Assembly (NCBI GenBank): GCA_016169945.1
Contig: JADLSH010000388.1
Span: forward strand, 3,794,501-3,858,500
From: Trachythela sp. YZ-2020
Taxonomy: Eukaryota > Cnidaria > Anthozoa > Malacalcyonacea > Clavulariidae
Length of the DNA stretch: 64,000 nt
Direction: 5' to 3'
The notes under the pieces were generated by a model that did not search any database, was not told where the DNA came from, and worked only from the letters and a program-made list of their open reading frames with translations. Made by a program: the position numbers and the translations under genes. Positions 22,401-34,588 of this stretch are shown here, in pieces; within the stretch, counting starts at the first letter, position 1, and every line of letters begins with the position of its first letter.

Positions 22401-25400
22401 ACACTCGACCTAGTTCGCACTCGCCCGTCGATTTCCGGTTCTGAACCGAGCCAAACATTAGGTACGGAGGTTTAAGCCTTGTGACAACTCGCAAAACCGG
22501 TTTTTCCTGTTTCTTGTCCTCCAAACGCCATTGGTTGAAAAGGATTCTGACGTTGCCTTTCTCAAGCGAGCCAATGGGAAGCCACTGGTGGACGCCATTA
22601 AATGTTATAAGTTCGAAAATTTCGTAGATTTCTCCAAACCGTTGTCCGTCCGCGTTGAACATCACTTCACCACTGTGGCCTGGGAATTGTTCATTCACAA
22701 TGTATCTATTTTGAGTTAAAATATACCATAATGGTTAAGTAGGCTCGTAGTACAGTTTTGAATATTCGGCCTTACTTGCAATGCCAATATTGGTTATGGA
22801 TTCATGTTTCACTGTTTATAACGAGGCGCCGTATCGGACATTATTCTGAACTTATTATATAGCATGCTAAACTCAAAATATAAATGGCAAACTTTACATA
22901 CTCTGTGATGAGTCTCAAAAACTTTATGCTAAACTTATAAAGGCAATTCTAAACATCTCCTATATATTCGGAACATCCAATATCGTATTGTCAAATTATA
23001 TAAACTATTCCAAACTTTTATATGACATGCCAAAGTTTTTATAACATGCTAAACTTGAAATTGTGGCGTGACCACTTTTACATCATATTCAATTCTAAAT
23101 TTTCATATGACATGCCAAAATTTTTATCATAGACGAACCAATGTATACAGCATGGCGTGATTTATATCGTGTTGCATAATTGCATTGACAATCACAGCCT
23201 GGATATTGTGATTATTGTTTAGCGCGAAATATATCAAATATTGCAATTTTCGGCATCTTTTTACTTCGACTATTGACAGTTCCGACTTTGGTCTAAAACT
23301 GCAAGTGTAATTCTCGTAGACATTCTATTTTCCGCTTTGATATTTCAAATCGTGGCTGAACTCTCATGCCTGCATGTGTATACTCTTTTGCAATTATATG
23401 CTGAAGAGTAAAGTATAAGCTATCTGATCCTGTAGGTCATTTATAGGATGTTGAAAGAAAGTTCTAATTCGATTTAAATAGCCGTAGATAATTCGTCCAC
23501 ATCATTATAAAAATTCTCCGTGTCGAAATCAGCAATAAGATTTAATGCTCTCTGCTTCAGAATAAAAACAGTATGTAGTTTTACACAACAGTCGTGTATT
23601 CGCTCTAGACTGTCGATATCATTGAAAGATTATTACCGGTTCTGAAGAGATAAAATATTCTGCCTCCGCAATAACTGTTTTACCTCTCTGAAAGAATGAG
23701 AAAAGACTATATTCTGTTCCGGCGGTTGACTGTTGTGTAAAACTACCTGAAAAATACAATAAGAACTTCGACGTTTCGAGCGAAGGCCCTTCGTCTGGAA
23801 GCTAGTAGGAAATTAGTGTATTTTTCATTCAACCATCGAATCTTTGTTACACTCTACCCACACTGGCACCGCACGTTCGATATATTCTGTTCCTTCTATA
23901 CCACCTAAAGCCTCCATCTTCGAAATGATCGAAATTTCCTTCAAAAAGTATTGAAATTTCGGTGAAATCATGGATTATAAAACACCATTGTGCGATGCAT
24001 CGCACAAATTAGCATACCATGACTTACAGTGAATGTAGTGTGATTGTCATGTGCAGTTGTGCGATGCATCGCACAAATTAGCATACCATGACTTACAGTG
24101 ATTGTAGGTGATTGTCATGTGCGGTTGTGCGATGCATCGCACAAATTAGCATACCATGACTTACAGTGATTGTAGTGTGGTTGTCATGTGCGGTTGTGCG
24201 ATGCATCGCACAAATTAGCATACCATGACTTACAGTGATTATAGTGTGATTGTCATGTGCGGTTGTGCGATGCATCGCACAAATTAGCATACCATGACCT
24301 ACAGTGATTGTAGTGTGATTGTCATCTGCGGTTGTGCGATGCATCGCACAAATTAACATACCATGACTTAAGGGTCTTTTCCACTCATCGCAAAACCAAC
24401 TCGCAAGCCCGCTGCGAGTTCTTGCATGTAATTAAAATAAACTGTCGAGCATTGTGATTGGATGAAAGTACTCGCAGCGAGCTTGCTAGTTGGTTTTTGC
24501 CATGAGTGGAAAAGAGCCTTAACAGTGACTGTAGTGTGATTGTCATGTGCGGTTGTGCGATGCATCGCACAAATTAGCATACCATGACTTACAGTGATTG
24601 TAGTGTTTTTATAATCCATGGTGAAATTAAGTTGAATTTTTCGCAAAATATTCACCTTGGTGTTCAACTTTATAACTCTAACGGTCTAATACCCAGGTTT
24701 AATGTTTGGCAAGAGCATTTGATTTGACAGGTATTAATAATCTGGTCAGCCAATCATGTTCAACTAGCCTCACGTTGATTGGCTGAGCGAATTTGAAACC
24801 ATAATATTGAAGTTTCACGGGAGAATAAACAATGTTTTTTTATCAATCTCGTACCCAGAGCCTGCGATCCTTTTGGCTCTGGGTACGAGATCGTGTTTTT
24901 ATCTGTAGCTGTTCGCCTGTTCGTCCTTAGTTTCTAACGACGGTACATTTGCGCATTTGATCATATACTATATATAGCATGTTAATTTGCACAATATAAA
25001 TATTAAATATTATTACACACTCCAGTACCACACGATGACACGAGTTCGTTCAACTGAGCCTGGTAGGTACTAATCTGAAAATTCGCGGCTTCAACGTACA
25101 AATACTTCATGTAGTATTCTAACAAGCTCACATGTCCAATTAATACGGCGTTTCATAGTTTATGGCTTAAGATTAGGATTAGGATTAAGTTTAATACTTT
25201 TCGCTAATATTATACCGAATTTGTATCGTTTTACAGATATAATTTGGTTAAAAACCATCAAGATTTTAATTTAGGATATAGCGCATTGAAATAATAAAGC
25301 CGTCTATATGTACCACAAACATAATATGCCATATTTCGACAAAATTTGAATTAATAGTTTAAAAGTTATCGACGATTTTTAGCCAGTCATTGTGGACTGT

Positions 25401-26591
25401 GATTTGAGCACCTAGATTTCAACATCAGTTGCAGTTCGATTGTGAAATTCTCTCTTTTTTGAAATTTGGCTAATATTTATATTAACGATGAGGACTTACC
25501 TTTTTAATGAAGTAGCAATCCTTTCAGATTTCCACTCTTTTTCTTCCAATAATTTAACATAATTATTTTTCAACGTCTTTTCCAGGACGCATAAGACATC
25601 ATCCAAGAACAACACATTCTCTTCTCCCATTGGCTGGAAGCGGTCATCTGACCCTGGCAAATCAATGGCTATCACGTTTTGAGGTAAGTTTCTTGATATT
25701 TCGCTTAAGGTTACTACGCCTGGGAAGACCCAGCGAAAATCACTTGTTGTGAGGCCAATTTCCTTAGCGTGTTGTAGGACAATGTCCAAATTATCCAAAC
25801 ATTTTACGAATATGAACGAATGTGAGCTGGTTTTAATATTTTCTAAAGTTTGTTTCATTTTCGTGATTTGTGAGTTTTGGCGGGAAAAGCAATCGACGTC
25901 GTGCGTTTTCGTGTACCCAATTTCGCCGAAGATCGTCTCGACTGCTTCGTGAAGCTGTGTAAGCGATGGTTTTACGGTGAACGTACTGTAGGATATCTGT
26001 AAAAGAAGTAAATACGTTAGCTCACATTGCACTTGAATCATAACATGTATCTCTCAGAGTAGAAGACTTAAAATGTACATATCAAAGTATTGAACTGTTT
26101 AATTATTCGGCTATACATTTAGCCATAAGGCCCAAAAGATATATTCTGTTTTTGGGCAATGGGTTTGTCTTGAAGGTTTAATATACCTGCTGCATATCTC
26201 TTGGTCTCGTTCTGATGTCAAACATCAGTCTCCTATAACCACATAAGATCATCTTTTGAATTTTCTCATCGTTCAAGTTCAAAATAACAATTCCCGTTTC
26301 CTTCCATCGCACACAATTATTCAGTTCGCGTAACGTATCCAATATAGTTGTAGCGTTTTCCGAAAGCACTTGGCTTGTTAACTGGACCGTTCGGTTCAAT
26401 CCGGCACTGTGCGTAAGTTTCCTTTCGAATTGAGCCAGCGATGCTTTTGTCCTTTCGGTCAGCGGTATGTCGGTAAGGTACAAAATGTTCAACCGTGGAG
26501 ACTTGGGGCTAATTTGAGATGACTTAAGTGGTACTGGTATACTTAACCATAATATAAGTTGCACAGCGGTAACGTACAGTTTACTCTTCAT
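19491..26591 (-). CDS. Ionotropic glutamate receptor, NMDA-like (iGluR-A), complete
   Basis: Ligand-gated cation channel subunit. Exons in order of translation: 26591-26187, 25996-25500, 22705-21916, 21074-20778, 20318-20161 and 19941-19491; phases 0,2,0,0,2 close into 865 aa. The start is the ATG of MKSKLYV, which begins a signal peptide; an upstream in-frame TTG is not shared by the paralogue. S1 includes KPPYLMF, QQWNGMIGE and LTITAKRSKVVDF, with the agonist Thr and Arg conserved. M1 spans the intron after LALFIAIQ. The pore site is Gln (LVFQKA) and M3 has ACSSFTANLAAM. S2 has FGTLANSANLDFF, AFIADTPQL (conserved Asp) and SGYGIALRKNSTW, very like NMDA subunits. The intron after exon 5 uses a GC donor (CCAG then GCAAGA). 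GGAAAG then GTAATG near the end could be a donor to an unseen last exon. Compared with iGluR-1, the boundary between its exons 3 and 4 is absent and a new intron lies in M1. Confidence 0.93.
21406..21718. mobile_element. hAT-type MITE in intron 3 of iGluR-A
   Basis: 313 bp with ends CAGGGCCTTTTTTA and TAAAAAGGCCCTG, flanked by 8-bp direct repeats ACTATCGT (21398-21405) and ACTATTGT (21719-21726). An 8-bp target duplication and CAGGG ends are hallmarks of hAT elements. The paralogous intron in iGluR-B has the single, unoccupied site TTACTATTGTTC at about 31988. Confidence 0.92.
23574..23805. mobile_element. Dispersed inverted-repeat element fragment
   Basis: GTAGTTTTACACAACAGTC at 23574 is inverted as GACTGTTGTGTAAAACTAC near 23728. 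It continues into ACTTCGACGTTTCGAGCGAA and AGGCCCTTCG, a phrase repeated at about 47590-47700 in a MEGF intron. A dispersed, non-coding repeat family. Confidence 0.6.
23969..24620. mobile_element. Inverted-repeat element with internal 69-bp palindrome array
   Basis: Ends are ATGGATTATAAAA and TTTTATAATCCAT, flanked by the direct repeat GGTGAAAT (23961-23968 and 24620-24627). Inside are seven tandem units of 69 bp (one of 68), each with the perfect palindrome TGTGCGATGCATCGCACA starting at 23989, 24058, 24126, 24195, 24264, 24333 and 24554. An 8-bp target duplication suggests a hAT-like non-autonomous element. The minus strand is open through the repeats only because 69 is divisible by three. 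Confidence 0.85.
24371..24519. mobile_element. MITE nested in the palindrome array
   Basis: 149 bp with ends AGGGTCTTTTCCACTCAT and ATGAGTGGAAAAGAGCCT, inverted with one mismatch and extending to about 40 bp. It interrupts the last 69-bp unit, which is 152 bp too long. The flanking triplets are TTA and TAA, suggesting a 3-bp TWA target duplication as in PIF/Harbinger elements. Confidence 0.85.
24843..24890. repeat. Near-perfect hairpin
   Basis: ATCTCGTACCCAGAGCC and its inverse GGCTCTGGGTACGAGAT are separated by about 13 bp. Probably the fused ends of a small transposon. Non-coding, inside intron 2 of iGluR-A. Confidence 0.8.
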
Positions 26592-28159
26592 TGGTTGGCC
26601 AATGTTAAGATATGACAATTTTCTGTTGGAGTAAAAATTGGAGAAAGGTTTGCATGACGATAATTGATAAATGTAATAATTGTTCTCTCTTCGTATAAAA
26701 GACCGTGTTTATCAATTTCGCAAATCTTTCGATCTGTAATCCCGGATCTTTATCGAATCAGTTCAAATAATATAATCTTATAATAAAATTAATATTTATC
26801 ATAATACATGTAAAAGAGTCGTCACAAAATGAAATTTGGAAAAGATTTATTAAATACTGACGATTCGTCTTTTCAGAGTAAATGAATTAAGATTTAAGAT
26901 TACGAGGATATATGAATAAATTACGATTACTAACAAGATATTGGACGGCTCCCTGCATTATGCTACGTACATTCATTTTTATTATAACTATAAGATTACA
27001 GTATTCCCGCATGGTTCGTCCCTCGCAACAAAACTAATAATATATAAGACTTGATTACTATTCGCAAGTTTTTTGTTTCACTAAAAGTTAAATTAATAAC
27101 GACACTTTTAGCATTAAAGAACTTTTGTTTACTTGAAATCCTATCTGGTCATATTATTTTCAGCACTCATGACAAAGACCCACTGGCTTACGGATCGAAA
27201 ACCTTGCTAAACTGATAAATTAATTTAAGGTCGCGTTTTTCACAATCTTGTTACAATCTTGGACATAACTGGCGGAGACTACATTTCACTTTATACAAAT
27301 TTCGCCTTATGAGTTATGATAAATTCCTTGTTACAACATGATACGCTTTTTAAAAACCCACTTCCCCCAACACAATGTTTATCTTGTGTCATAGTAAATC
27401 AAAGGTTGTTCATAGTTAAGTTTGACTTGTCAATGTACATTAACTTTGTAGAATTTAGAGCAATGGTATTAAGTGCTTATGTCCAAGATTGTAATACTAT
27501 TTGGCATACATATACTTCTGTTGTAAAACCATACCAATAAGGGATGGACCTTTATATTGGACCTCTTTTAGGGAAAACAATTTAGAAATGATAGAACTAT
27601 CCAGTATAAATAAAGCAAGTTCATAGATGTTCAAATACCTTTTTTGTTTTAAGATACTTTTCACCGATTCATCGACATTGCTACTGTTGTGTCACATTAA
27701 TCATTCAAAACAGACCAGTTTGCATAAAAACATAGTCGATAGGACGCTAAAACTTCACTGAGCGAAGCATTTTAACTCATCTTTGAGTGCTCAAATTTTG
27801 TGTAATTGTCCATGAGCATAAATATTTTCATCCAATAACTTTTACCTTTAAGCTTGTCTTTTTAGGCTTGTTTCAAGCGATATTCAGTTCCATTTGTTAT
27901 ATTACATTATCTTATAATCGAAGCTTTCTGATTTTCACATCAAATTAATTAAATCCCTCTTGAGTGTAATAGCTTTTAATTATATAATATCCGCGCGAAA
28001 AGCAATTAGTTTTTCCAGCCAGTGTCTGACTCATCGAAAAGTTTGAGACCAAGGTCGAGGATAAAATGTCGAGGGTCGAGAAAATATGTTGATAAAAATT
28101 TTCGAAGGTCTAGTTTTCACAGTATTAAAAATTATTTCAATTTTCAAACGCTCTTCCGA

Positions 28160-28240
28160 AAGACATGGGTTTTCTCTGGATACTCTGGTTCCTCCTCGTG
28201 GTTTGGGGTTAATCCCAAAGTAACCCTTCCATCGTAGATG
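28160..28240. mobile_element. SINE-like core fragment, unit A
   Basis: ATGGGTTTTCTCTGGATACT followed by CTGGTTCCTCC is a decayed form of the GGTTTTCTCCGGGTACTCC core common in invertebrate SINEs. Unit B has the same fragment at about 36419. Confidence 0.5.
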
Positions 28241-28394
28241 CTTCCCCTGATGTCACCCCATGCACGAGAAACCCATCACGGTGGCAGCCAGAGACAGATG
28301 CGTCCTTGGTAAGCCTTCAAATCGATTAGGTTGAGCTGCGTCCTTCGTATAATGCAGCTCAGCTCTCAGCTGCAAGTAAGGATGATTAGCACAA

Positions 28395-28647
28395 GAATCG
28401 AAACGTTCCCATACCTCGCTGTTTATTGGTTTCTATAAAGTATGAACCCATTTCGTAACCCTAGGCCTAGCCTTATCAGTGTAATCCATAAACAGCGAGA
28501 CAGGAGTCCATAACCCAAACGCAAAATACATCGACCTTGTGCTGGACGGGGCAGTTAGATGCAATGTGCCTTAAGGTCCGCATCCTGCCTTCAATAGCAT
28601 CTTAACTCGAGAACTCCTAACTAAAAGTAAATATGTATCTATGACTA
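28395..28647. other. Junction between the duplicated units
   Basis: About 250 bp that match neither unit in this window, between the right end of unit A homology and the left end of unit B homology. Contains no open frame of note. This is where the tandem duplication breakpoint lies. Confidence 0.5.
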
Positions 28648-29104
28648 CGGCTATTTGCAATTCCCAAATCCTGCTATTTAAGCGAAGTAATGAAGTACAT
28701 GCTATGGTGCTTGCATGGCCAGTGAATAGACAAATCTGCTGAAATCAATGTTCATTTTCGCGTGTGTTGTTTTCAAAGGTTCTAAGTTGCATTCTTCTCC
28801 CTATCGAGTGTTATGAAATTCTCGAGTGTTGCTTCTGCCGTGGTTTGGTGATTCGTTGTACTTGTAATGTCCAATAAAGTCATTACCTAGAAAATATACA
28901 TTAACTAACATGACGTAATTTCGATAATCATCACCATAATGAAGTGTCTAAATTCAACAGCAACATTTTCAAATGAATTCCTATATTAAATTGCCTTAAA
29001 TTGCTTCAGTCAGTTCATCACAATTAGCATACATATACTGTACACACATCAATAGCCCGACCATGCTTAGCATGACTTAAAGCTATTACAATCGTTACCA
29101 TTAA

Positions 29105-29660
29105 AACCATCAACGGTATTATTATTTGACTACCACATAATCACTTTCATCTGACAATATTATAATCACCATAATCACCAATTATTAACGTCACCAACAC
29201 CATCATTATAGTCAGCACATCATCACCATCATCATCACCAACACCATCATTACCAACACCATCATCATCACCAGCATTATCATCAGGATCACTGCAATCA
29301 TCATCACTACTACCACCACACTATCACCAACACCATCATCACAATAATCGCAACAAGCATCATTATAAACATCATCATCACCTGCCCCAACTTCATCATC
29401 ACCACTATCATTTCCACTGTCCGATCACCATCACTATCATTTAGTCATCATAACCACCATCATAAACATCTGCACCATTATAATCCCCACCACCATTTGA
29501 CCATCACCAATATCATATAATAATTATAACCATCATAGACACTCCACCACCATCATACCCACCATCACCGCAACCACCATCATTGCCATGATAAACACCA
29601 ACTTCATTGTCACCTCACCATCATCACACAACCACCACCATCATCATCGGCGTGATCACT
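29105..29660 (+). repeat. ATC/CAT trinucleotide microsatellite 3' of iGluR-B
   Basis: Longer version of the tract after iGluR-A, with ATC, ACC and CAT triplets and many interruptions. It ends about 60 bp from the iGluR-B stop codon. Confidence 0.9.
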
Positions 29661-29715
29661 ATTATCAAAATCCCATTACCTTTACCAAAGCACCAAAGGC
29701 GTGATCCACACTCTT

Positions 29716-32700
29716 CTACTTTCTTGTCTCACTTGTTTGCACCATCTCCTTCCTAACAAGAACAGACCATACAACATACTCCAGAAACAGAAATATCCCA
29801 CTGGCAATGCACCCGAAACCCACTATAAGAAATACTCCACCGATATCATTTAGTCCCATCTTTTCTGTACCCGGTTGTTGGACATTTTCACAACCGATCG
29901 CCAGCCACTTTGCTTGTAAATTCGAGATATATCCCTCTCGAACCAGACTGGTGATTGCAAGCGATAGCCGAGTGTTCCAAGTCGAGTTTTTCCTCAAAGC
30001 AATGCCGTAGCCAGAGAAAAAGAAAGGATCACCGGCTATTTTTAAACTGCAGTCACTCTGTTTTGACACCAGATAAGCGAGTTGTGGCATATCTGCTATG
30101 AATGCTGTCCACTTTCTATAATGGTTTTGATAAAAGTAATAAAAAACGGGTCTAGACTTTTAAACGGGGACATTTTGAACTCAGCTATTCATTATAAATA
30201 CGGTCAGATTCCTCTTGTAGTAACTGACCAGTCAGGCAATAACATTATTGAACCTCTAGGAAGAATAATTCCGATGAGAAATGAATAAACTATTTCTCCT
30301 GTATGACTAAAGCTTGTCCTACTTGATCTACCTGACTACCGACTTAATGTCCTACTTGACTACCGCTTGACCCTAACCGAACGTCTAGGAAGATCAGTTC
30401 TCTAGGGAGGGCTTACAGAGATATCTAAAGTAAATAAAGTTAATTAGTTTAGTTCCCTTCTGTATCTAAGATCTAAAAATCAACTATTTATTTTTTTATT
30501 TATTTAGCTTCGCCTATAATTACTTAATCAATCAACACGTAAAACACAACCATTCCTGTTCAACCCCAAAACGCGCAAACTTTAACGCCCCCTTGACATG
30601 CACCCTTGACCGTTAAAAACTAGGACGGTTTATATTTTACAATCATATATCTTCATTTTAAAATAGTTAAACTATAAGAGCTTAAGATCAATTTCTTGCC
30701 TGGAAAGTACTTTCTGGGCTCCAGCTTCATAACTTGAAACAACATTTCCCTTAACTCGTTTGTAAACTCTTTGAAACGATGGGTCGGTGCTGTCTCGAAA
30801 AAAGTCCAAGTTGGCGGAATTCTCGAGGGTCCCAAACGTGATTTCGCCATTTTGAAACTAAATAGTGAGACAAAAATAATTATTGTTGAACCCTTGGAAA
30901 ACTTATAAACACTCATATCAAGCCAGGCCGGTTTCTTGAAAGTAGGTTAAACAGGAAACATAAATATTCATGCATAAATAATGCACCTATAGGTTTTTCC
31001 CAAAACCCGAAAAAGAAGACATCTCATCCAAATTCAACTGTGCAAAATTTGGTCAATATGCTTTTGGCTTATATCAGTTATATGGCGATTAGCTGCACAA
31101 CCTCCGCACTAAAATGTTCCTAACGTTTTGAGTTATTCTGTTGACACACAAACATACACATGCACAAAAAACGGACATACAAAAACAAACACACAAAGAG
31201 CGTTTTCCATTAGCACGATCAGACCGGTCAGGTCGATCAATCGATCCGACCTGAACATTTGGATCAGATTTGACCAGATTTCCAAAAAGACGTGGTCCAG
31301 ATCTTTCCAACAAAAAAGAAACGAAATTCTGCTCTACCTGGTCTAAATTTGGCCATGTAAACGGAAAGCGCACAAAGGAACCGAACTAGAAAGTAACCAA
31401 TACATAAGCATGAGCAGAACAGCACTTTAAAATACCTTCGTGTCATGTATTCCACTGATGCTAATTCCGTCTTTCGTTGTCACCTTAATGGCGGCCAAGT
31501 TTGCCGTGAAAGAACTGCACGCTATGATGGTACAAAACGCAAACAATGCAGCCACAGTCCTACCCCCCAGAGTATTTGGCCCAATCTCCTCTGAAGCTTT
31601 CTGGAACACCAGCGACCACGTGTAGTTGATAATCTGCGCACAGCTCATTGAGTTGTCTCGTTTACGTGTGAAATTAAGGAATCTTCTTCGCTTGCGAAGA
31701 CGCTCGGCTAACCACAGTATGCCTATAACAATCTGCAGAAAAATAGCAGTCAATTGAATGAATACTGTAGACAATTATGGCTAAGGTTTTCATATTGACA
31801 TCCTCAATTTTAAATGCTACGAATTCTACCTTTATATCATTCCTAATCCTTGCAATCCTAACTTTATATCCTTACCCCAATCTTAGCCTTAACATTTAAC
31901 ATCTTGTGATGTCTTTTCGGGATAATAACATATATGAGTCGCCGGTTATTTCATACCCGGTAACTTAGCGATAACTCACATGTCTAGTTACTATTGTTCT
32001 GGTTGGTGCTGGGAATTAGAACGCGTTCTGGACAATACCCTACCTGAATAGCAATAAATAATGCAAGCCAAAGAGGTCCGCTAAATGTATCCAAAAAGAC
32101 AAAATCCCACACGTCATGCAACACCGGTTGCGTAGAAACTAATATTCCATTCGCGATGTCCACATACGGATATGTGAAGTCCACAACCTTGGATCGCTTG
32201 GCAGTAATCGTAAGTGTATATGCCGCCATATCGGCCTCGTTTCGGACAAGCTCGCCTATCATGCCATTCCATTGTTGGGTCTTCGGGTCGTTGCTTCCCC
32301 GCATCCCATCCTTCACAAGGTGAATTTTACTGTCGAATCCGACATCACTCTCGAGCCTTTCCAATAGGTCTATTATAAGCCCGGTGCAGCATTTGTACTC
32401 GGATGTTGTCGGAAGGGACTCGTACTTAGTCTGTAAATTATTGGATATGTTCGTAGAAACATTGGAAGGAATCGGAGTAGTCTCGACACCAGTCGTAAGG
32501 TTTTCGCTGATTTTCGTAAATTGTCGGCACACTCGGCCTAGTTCGCACTCGCCCGTTAATTTCCGTTGTTGAACCGAGCTAAACATTAGGTACGGAGGTT
32601 TAAGCCTTGTGACAACTCGCAAAACCGGTTTTTCCGGTTTCTTGTCCTCCAAATGCCATTGGTTGAATAGGATTCTAACGTTGCCTTTCTCAAGCGAGCC

Positions 32701-34404
32701 AATGGGAAGCCACTTGTGAACACCATTAAATGTTATAAGTTCGAAAATTTCGTACATTTCTCCAGAGCGTTGTCCGTCCGCGTTCAACATCACTTCTCCA
32801 GTGTGGCCTGGGAATTGTTCATTCACAATGTATCTGTTTTGAGTTAAAATATACCATAATGGTTAAGATGACTCATAGTTTTGAATATTCGGCCTTACTT
32901 GCAATGTCAATATTGGTTATAGATTCATATCTTGCTGTTTTATGGCTTAAGATTAGGGTTAGGAGCCCATAAACAGAATGACATGGTGCGTTATCTCAAA
33001 AATCACTAAGACCTTTCGCTAATATTATACCGAACTTGTATCGTTTTACAGATATTTAACAATATGCAAATGACCATGACTATGACGTCCTATTGCATGA
33101 TAATTTGGTGAGATCTTCCCAATATTTATATTAACGATGAGGACTTACCTTTTTAATGAAGTAGCAATCCTTTCAGAATTCCACTCTTTTTCTTCCAATA
33201 ATTTAACATAATTATTTTTCAACGTCTTTTCCAGGACGCTTAAGACATCATCCAAGAACAACGCATTCTCTTCTCCCATTGGCTGGAAGCGGTCACCTGA
33301 CCCTGGCAAATCAATGGCTATCACGTTTTGAGGTAAGTTTCTTGATATTTCGCTTAAGGTTACTACGCCTGGGAAGACCCAGCGAAAATCACTTGTTGTG
33401 AGGCCAATTTTCTTAGCGTGTTGTAGGACAATGTCCAAATTTTCCAAACATTTCACGAATATGAACGAATGTGAGCTGGTTTTAATATTTTCTAAAGTTT
33501 GTTTCATTTTCGTGATTTCTGATTTTTGGCGGGAAAAGCAATCGAGCTCGTGCATTTTCGTGTACCCGATTTCGCCGAAGATCGTCTCGACCGCTTCGTG
33601 AAGCTGTGTAAGCGATGGTTTTACGGTGAACACATTATAGGATATCTGTAAGAGAAGTAGATAAGTCAGCTCACATAGTGTCGACTGTGCGTCCATATGA
33701 CGCGTTCTGGATCGCGGTAATATTGCACTTGAGCCAAACATGTAGCTGAGACTGGGAGATTTCAAATATACATATCAAAGTGTTGAACTGTTTAATTATC
33801 CATTCATTCGTTATACTTTTAGCCATAAGGCCAAAAACGATATATTCTGTTTCTGGGCAGTGGGTTTGTCCAGAATCGACGCGGCAAGTATTATGCTACC
33901 CTGTAGATTATATATATAGTTTTGTGATTTTTTGGTTTTTATATCAATCTTAAGTAAAACAAGAAAACATGTGCATATTTGCTGGATATTTTAATATACC
34001 TGCTGCATATCTCTTGGTCTCGTTCTGATATCAAACACCAGTCCCCTATAACCACATAAGATCATCTTTTGAGTTTTCTCATCGTTCAAGTTAAAAATAA
34101 CAACTCCCGTTTCCTTCCATCGCACACATTTATTCAGTTCGCGTAACGTATCCAATATAGTTGTAGCGTTTTGCGAAAGCACTTGGCTTGTTAACTGGAC
34201 CGTTCGGTTCAATCCGGCACTGTGCGTAAGTTTCCTTTCGAATTGAGCCAGCGATGCTTTTGTCCTTTCGGTCAGCGGTATGTCGGTAAGGTACAAAATG
34301 TCCAACCGTGGAGACTTGGGGCTAATTTGCGATGACTTAAGTGGTACTGGTATACTTAACCATAATATAAGTTGCACAGCGGTAACGTACAGTTTACTCT
34401 TCAT
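29716..34404 (-). CDS. Ionotropic glutamate receptor, NMDA-like (iGluR-B), complete
   Basis: Close paralogue of iGluR-A. Exons in order of translation: 34404-34000, 33645-33149, 32833-32044, 31732-31436, 30857-30700 and 30115-29716; lengths 405, 497, 790, 297, 158 and 400 match iGluR-A except in the last exon, giving 848 aa. Signal peptide, S1 (KPPYLMF, QQWNGMIGE, LTITAKRSKVVDF), Gln pore site, SSFTANLAAI in M3, S2 Asp (AFIADMPQL) and M4 are all present. The GC donor after exon 5 (CCAG then GCAAGA) is shared with iGluR-A. The last exon ends at TAG right after SETRK, where iGluR-A has AAG and reads 17 residues further. Both copies look functional from sequence; most differences are silent or conservative. 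A likely heteromer partner or dosage copy of iGluR-A, by inference. Confidence 0.93.
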
Positions 34405-34588
34405 TGGTTGGCCAATGTTAAGATATGACCATTTTCTGTTGGAGTAAAAATTGTTTATGGGTTGTTAAACAACATTGGAGAGGAAGTTATGAATTAGTTT
34501 GACTTGTCAATGTACATTAACTTTGTAGAATTTAGAAGTCATGGTATTAAGTGCATATGTCCAAGATTGTAGTACTATTTGGCATATA

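Larger units (their letters stand above)
22800..25150. other. Extra 2.3 kb in iGluR-A intron 2, absent from iGluR-B
   Basis: Intron 2 is about 2.8 kb in iGluR-A but 315 bp in iGluR-B; the flanking intron sequence matches on both sides (GGTTATRGATTCAT on one, ATGGCTTAAGATTAGG on the other). The block holds repeats described separately and no receptor exon. Either insertion in A or deletion in B. Confidence 0.75.
18708..28394 (-). repeat. Segmental duplication unit A (contains iGluR-A)
   Basis: Collinear with 28648-36655. Shared landmarks are the AACATTGATTTCAG segment (18825 / 28742), the ATC microsatellite, all six receptor exons and introns, and a long shared upstream flank ending at GGATGATTAGCACA (28378 / 36638). 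Unit A is longer mainly because of about 2.3 kb of extra DNA in intron 2 and about 0.75 kb upstream of exon 1. Confidence 0.88.

Noticed and set aside
23989..24571. Regular palindromic repeats resembling a CRISPR array
   Set aside because: Spacers between palindromes are the same sequence, not unique, and the genome is eukaryotic with introns.
24093..24667. Minus-strand open frames with repeated MLICAMHRTTAHDNH
   Set aside because: Follow from the 69-bp repeat length; the array is non-coding and lies inside an inverted-repeat element in an intron.
26592..26618. Longer start of iGluR-A (9 extra residues)
   Set aside because: The upstream start is TTG, the frame is not kept as a start in iGluR-B, and the shared ATG directly opens a signal peptide.
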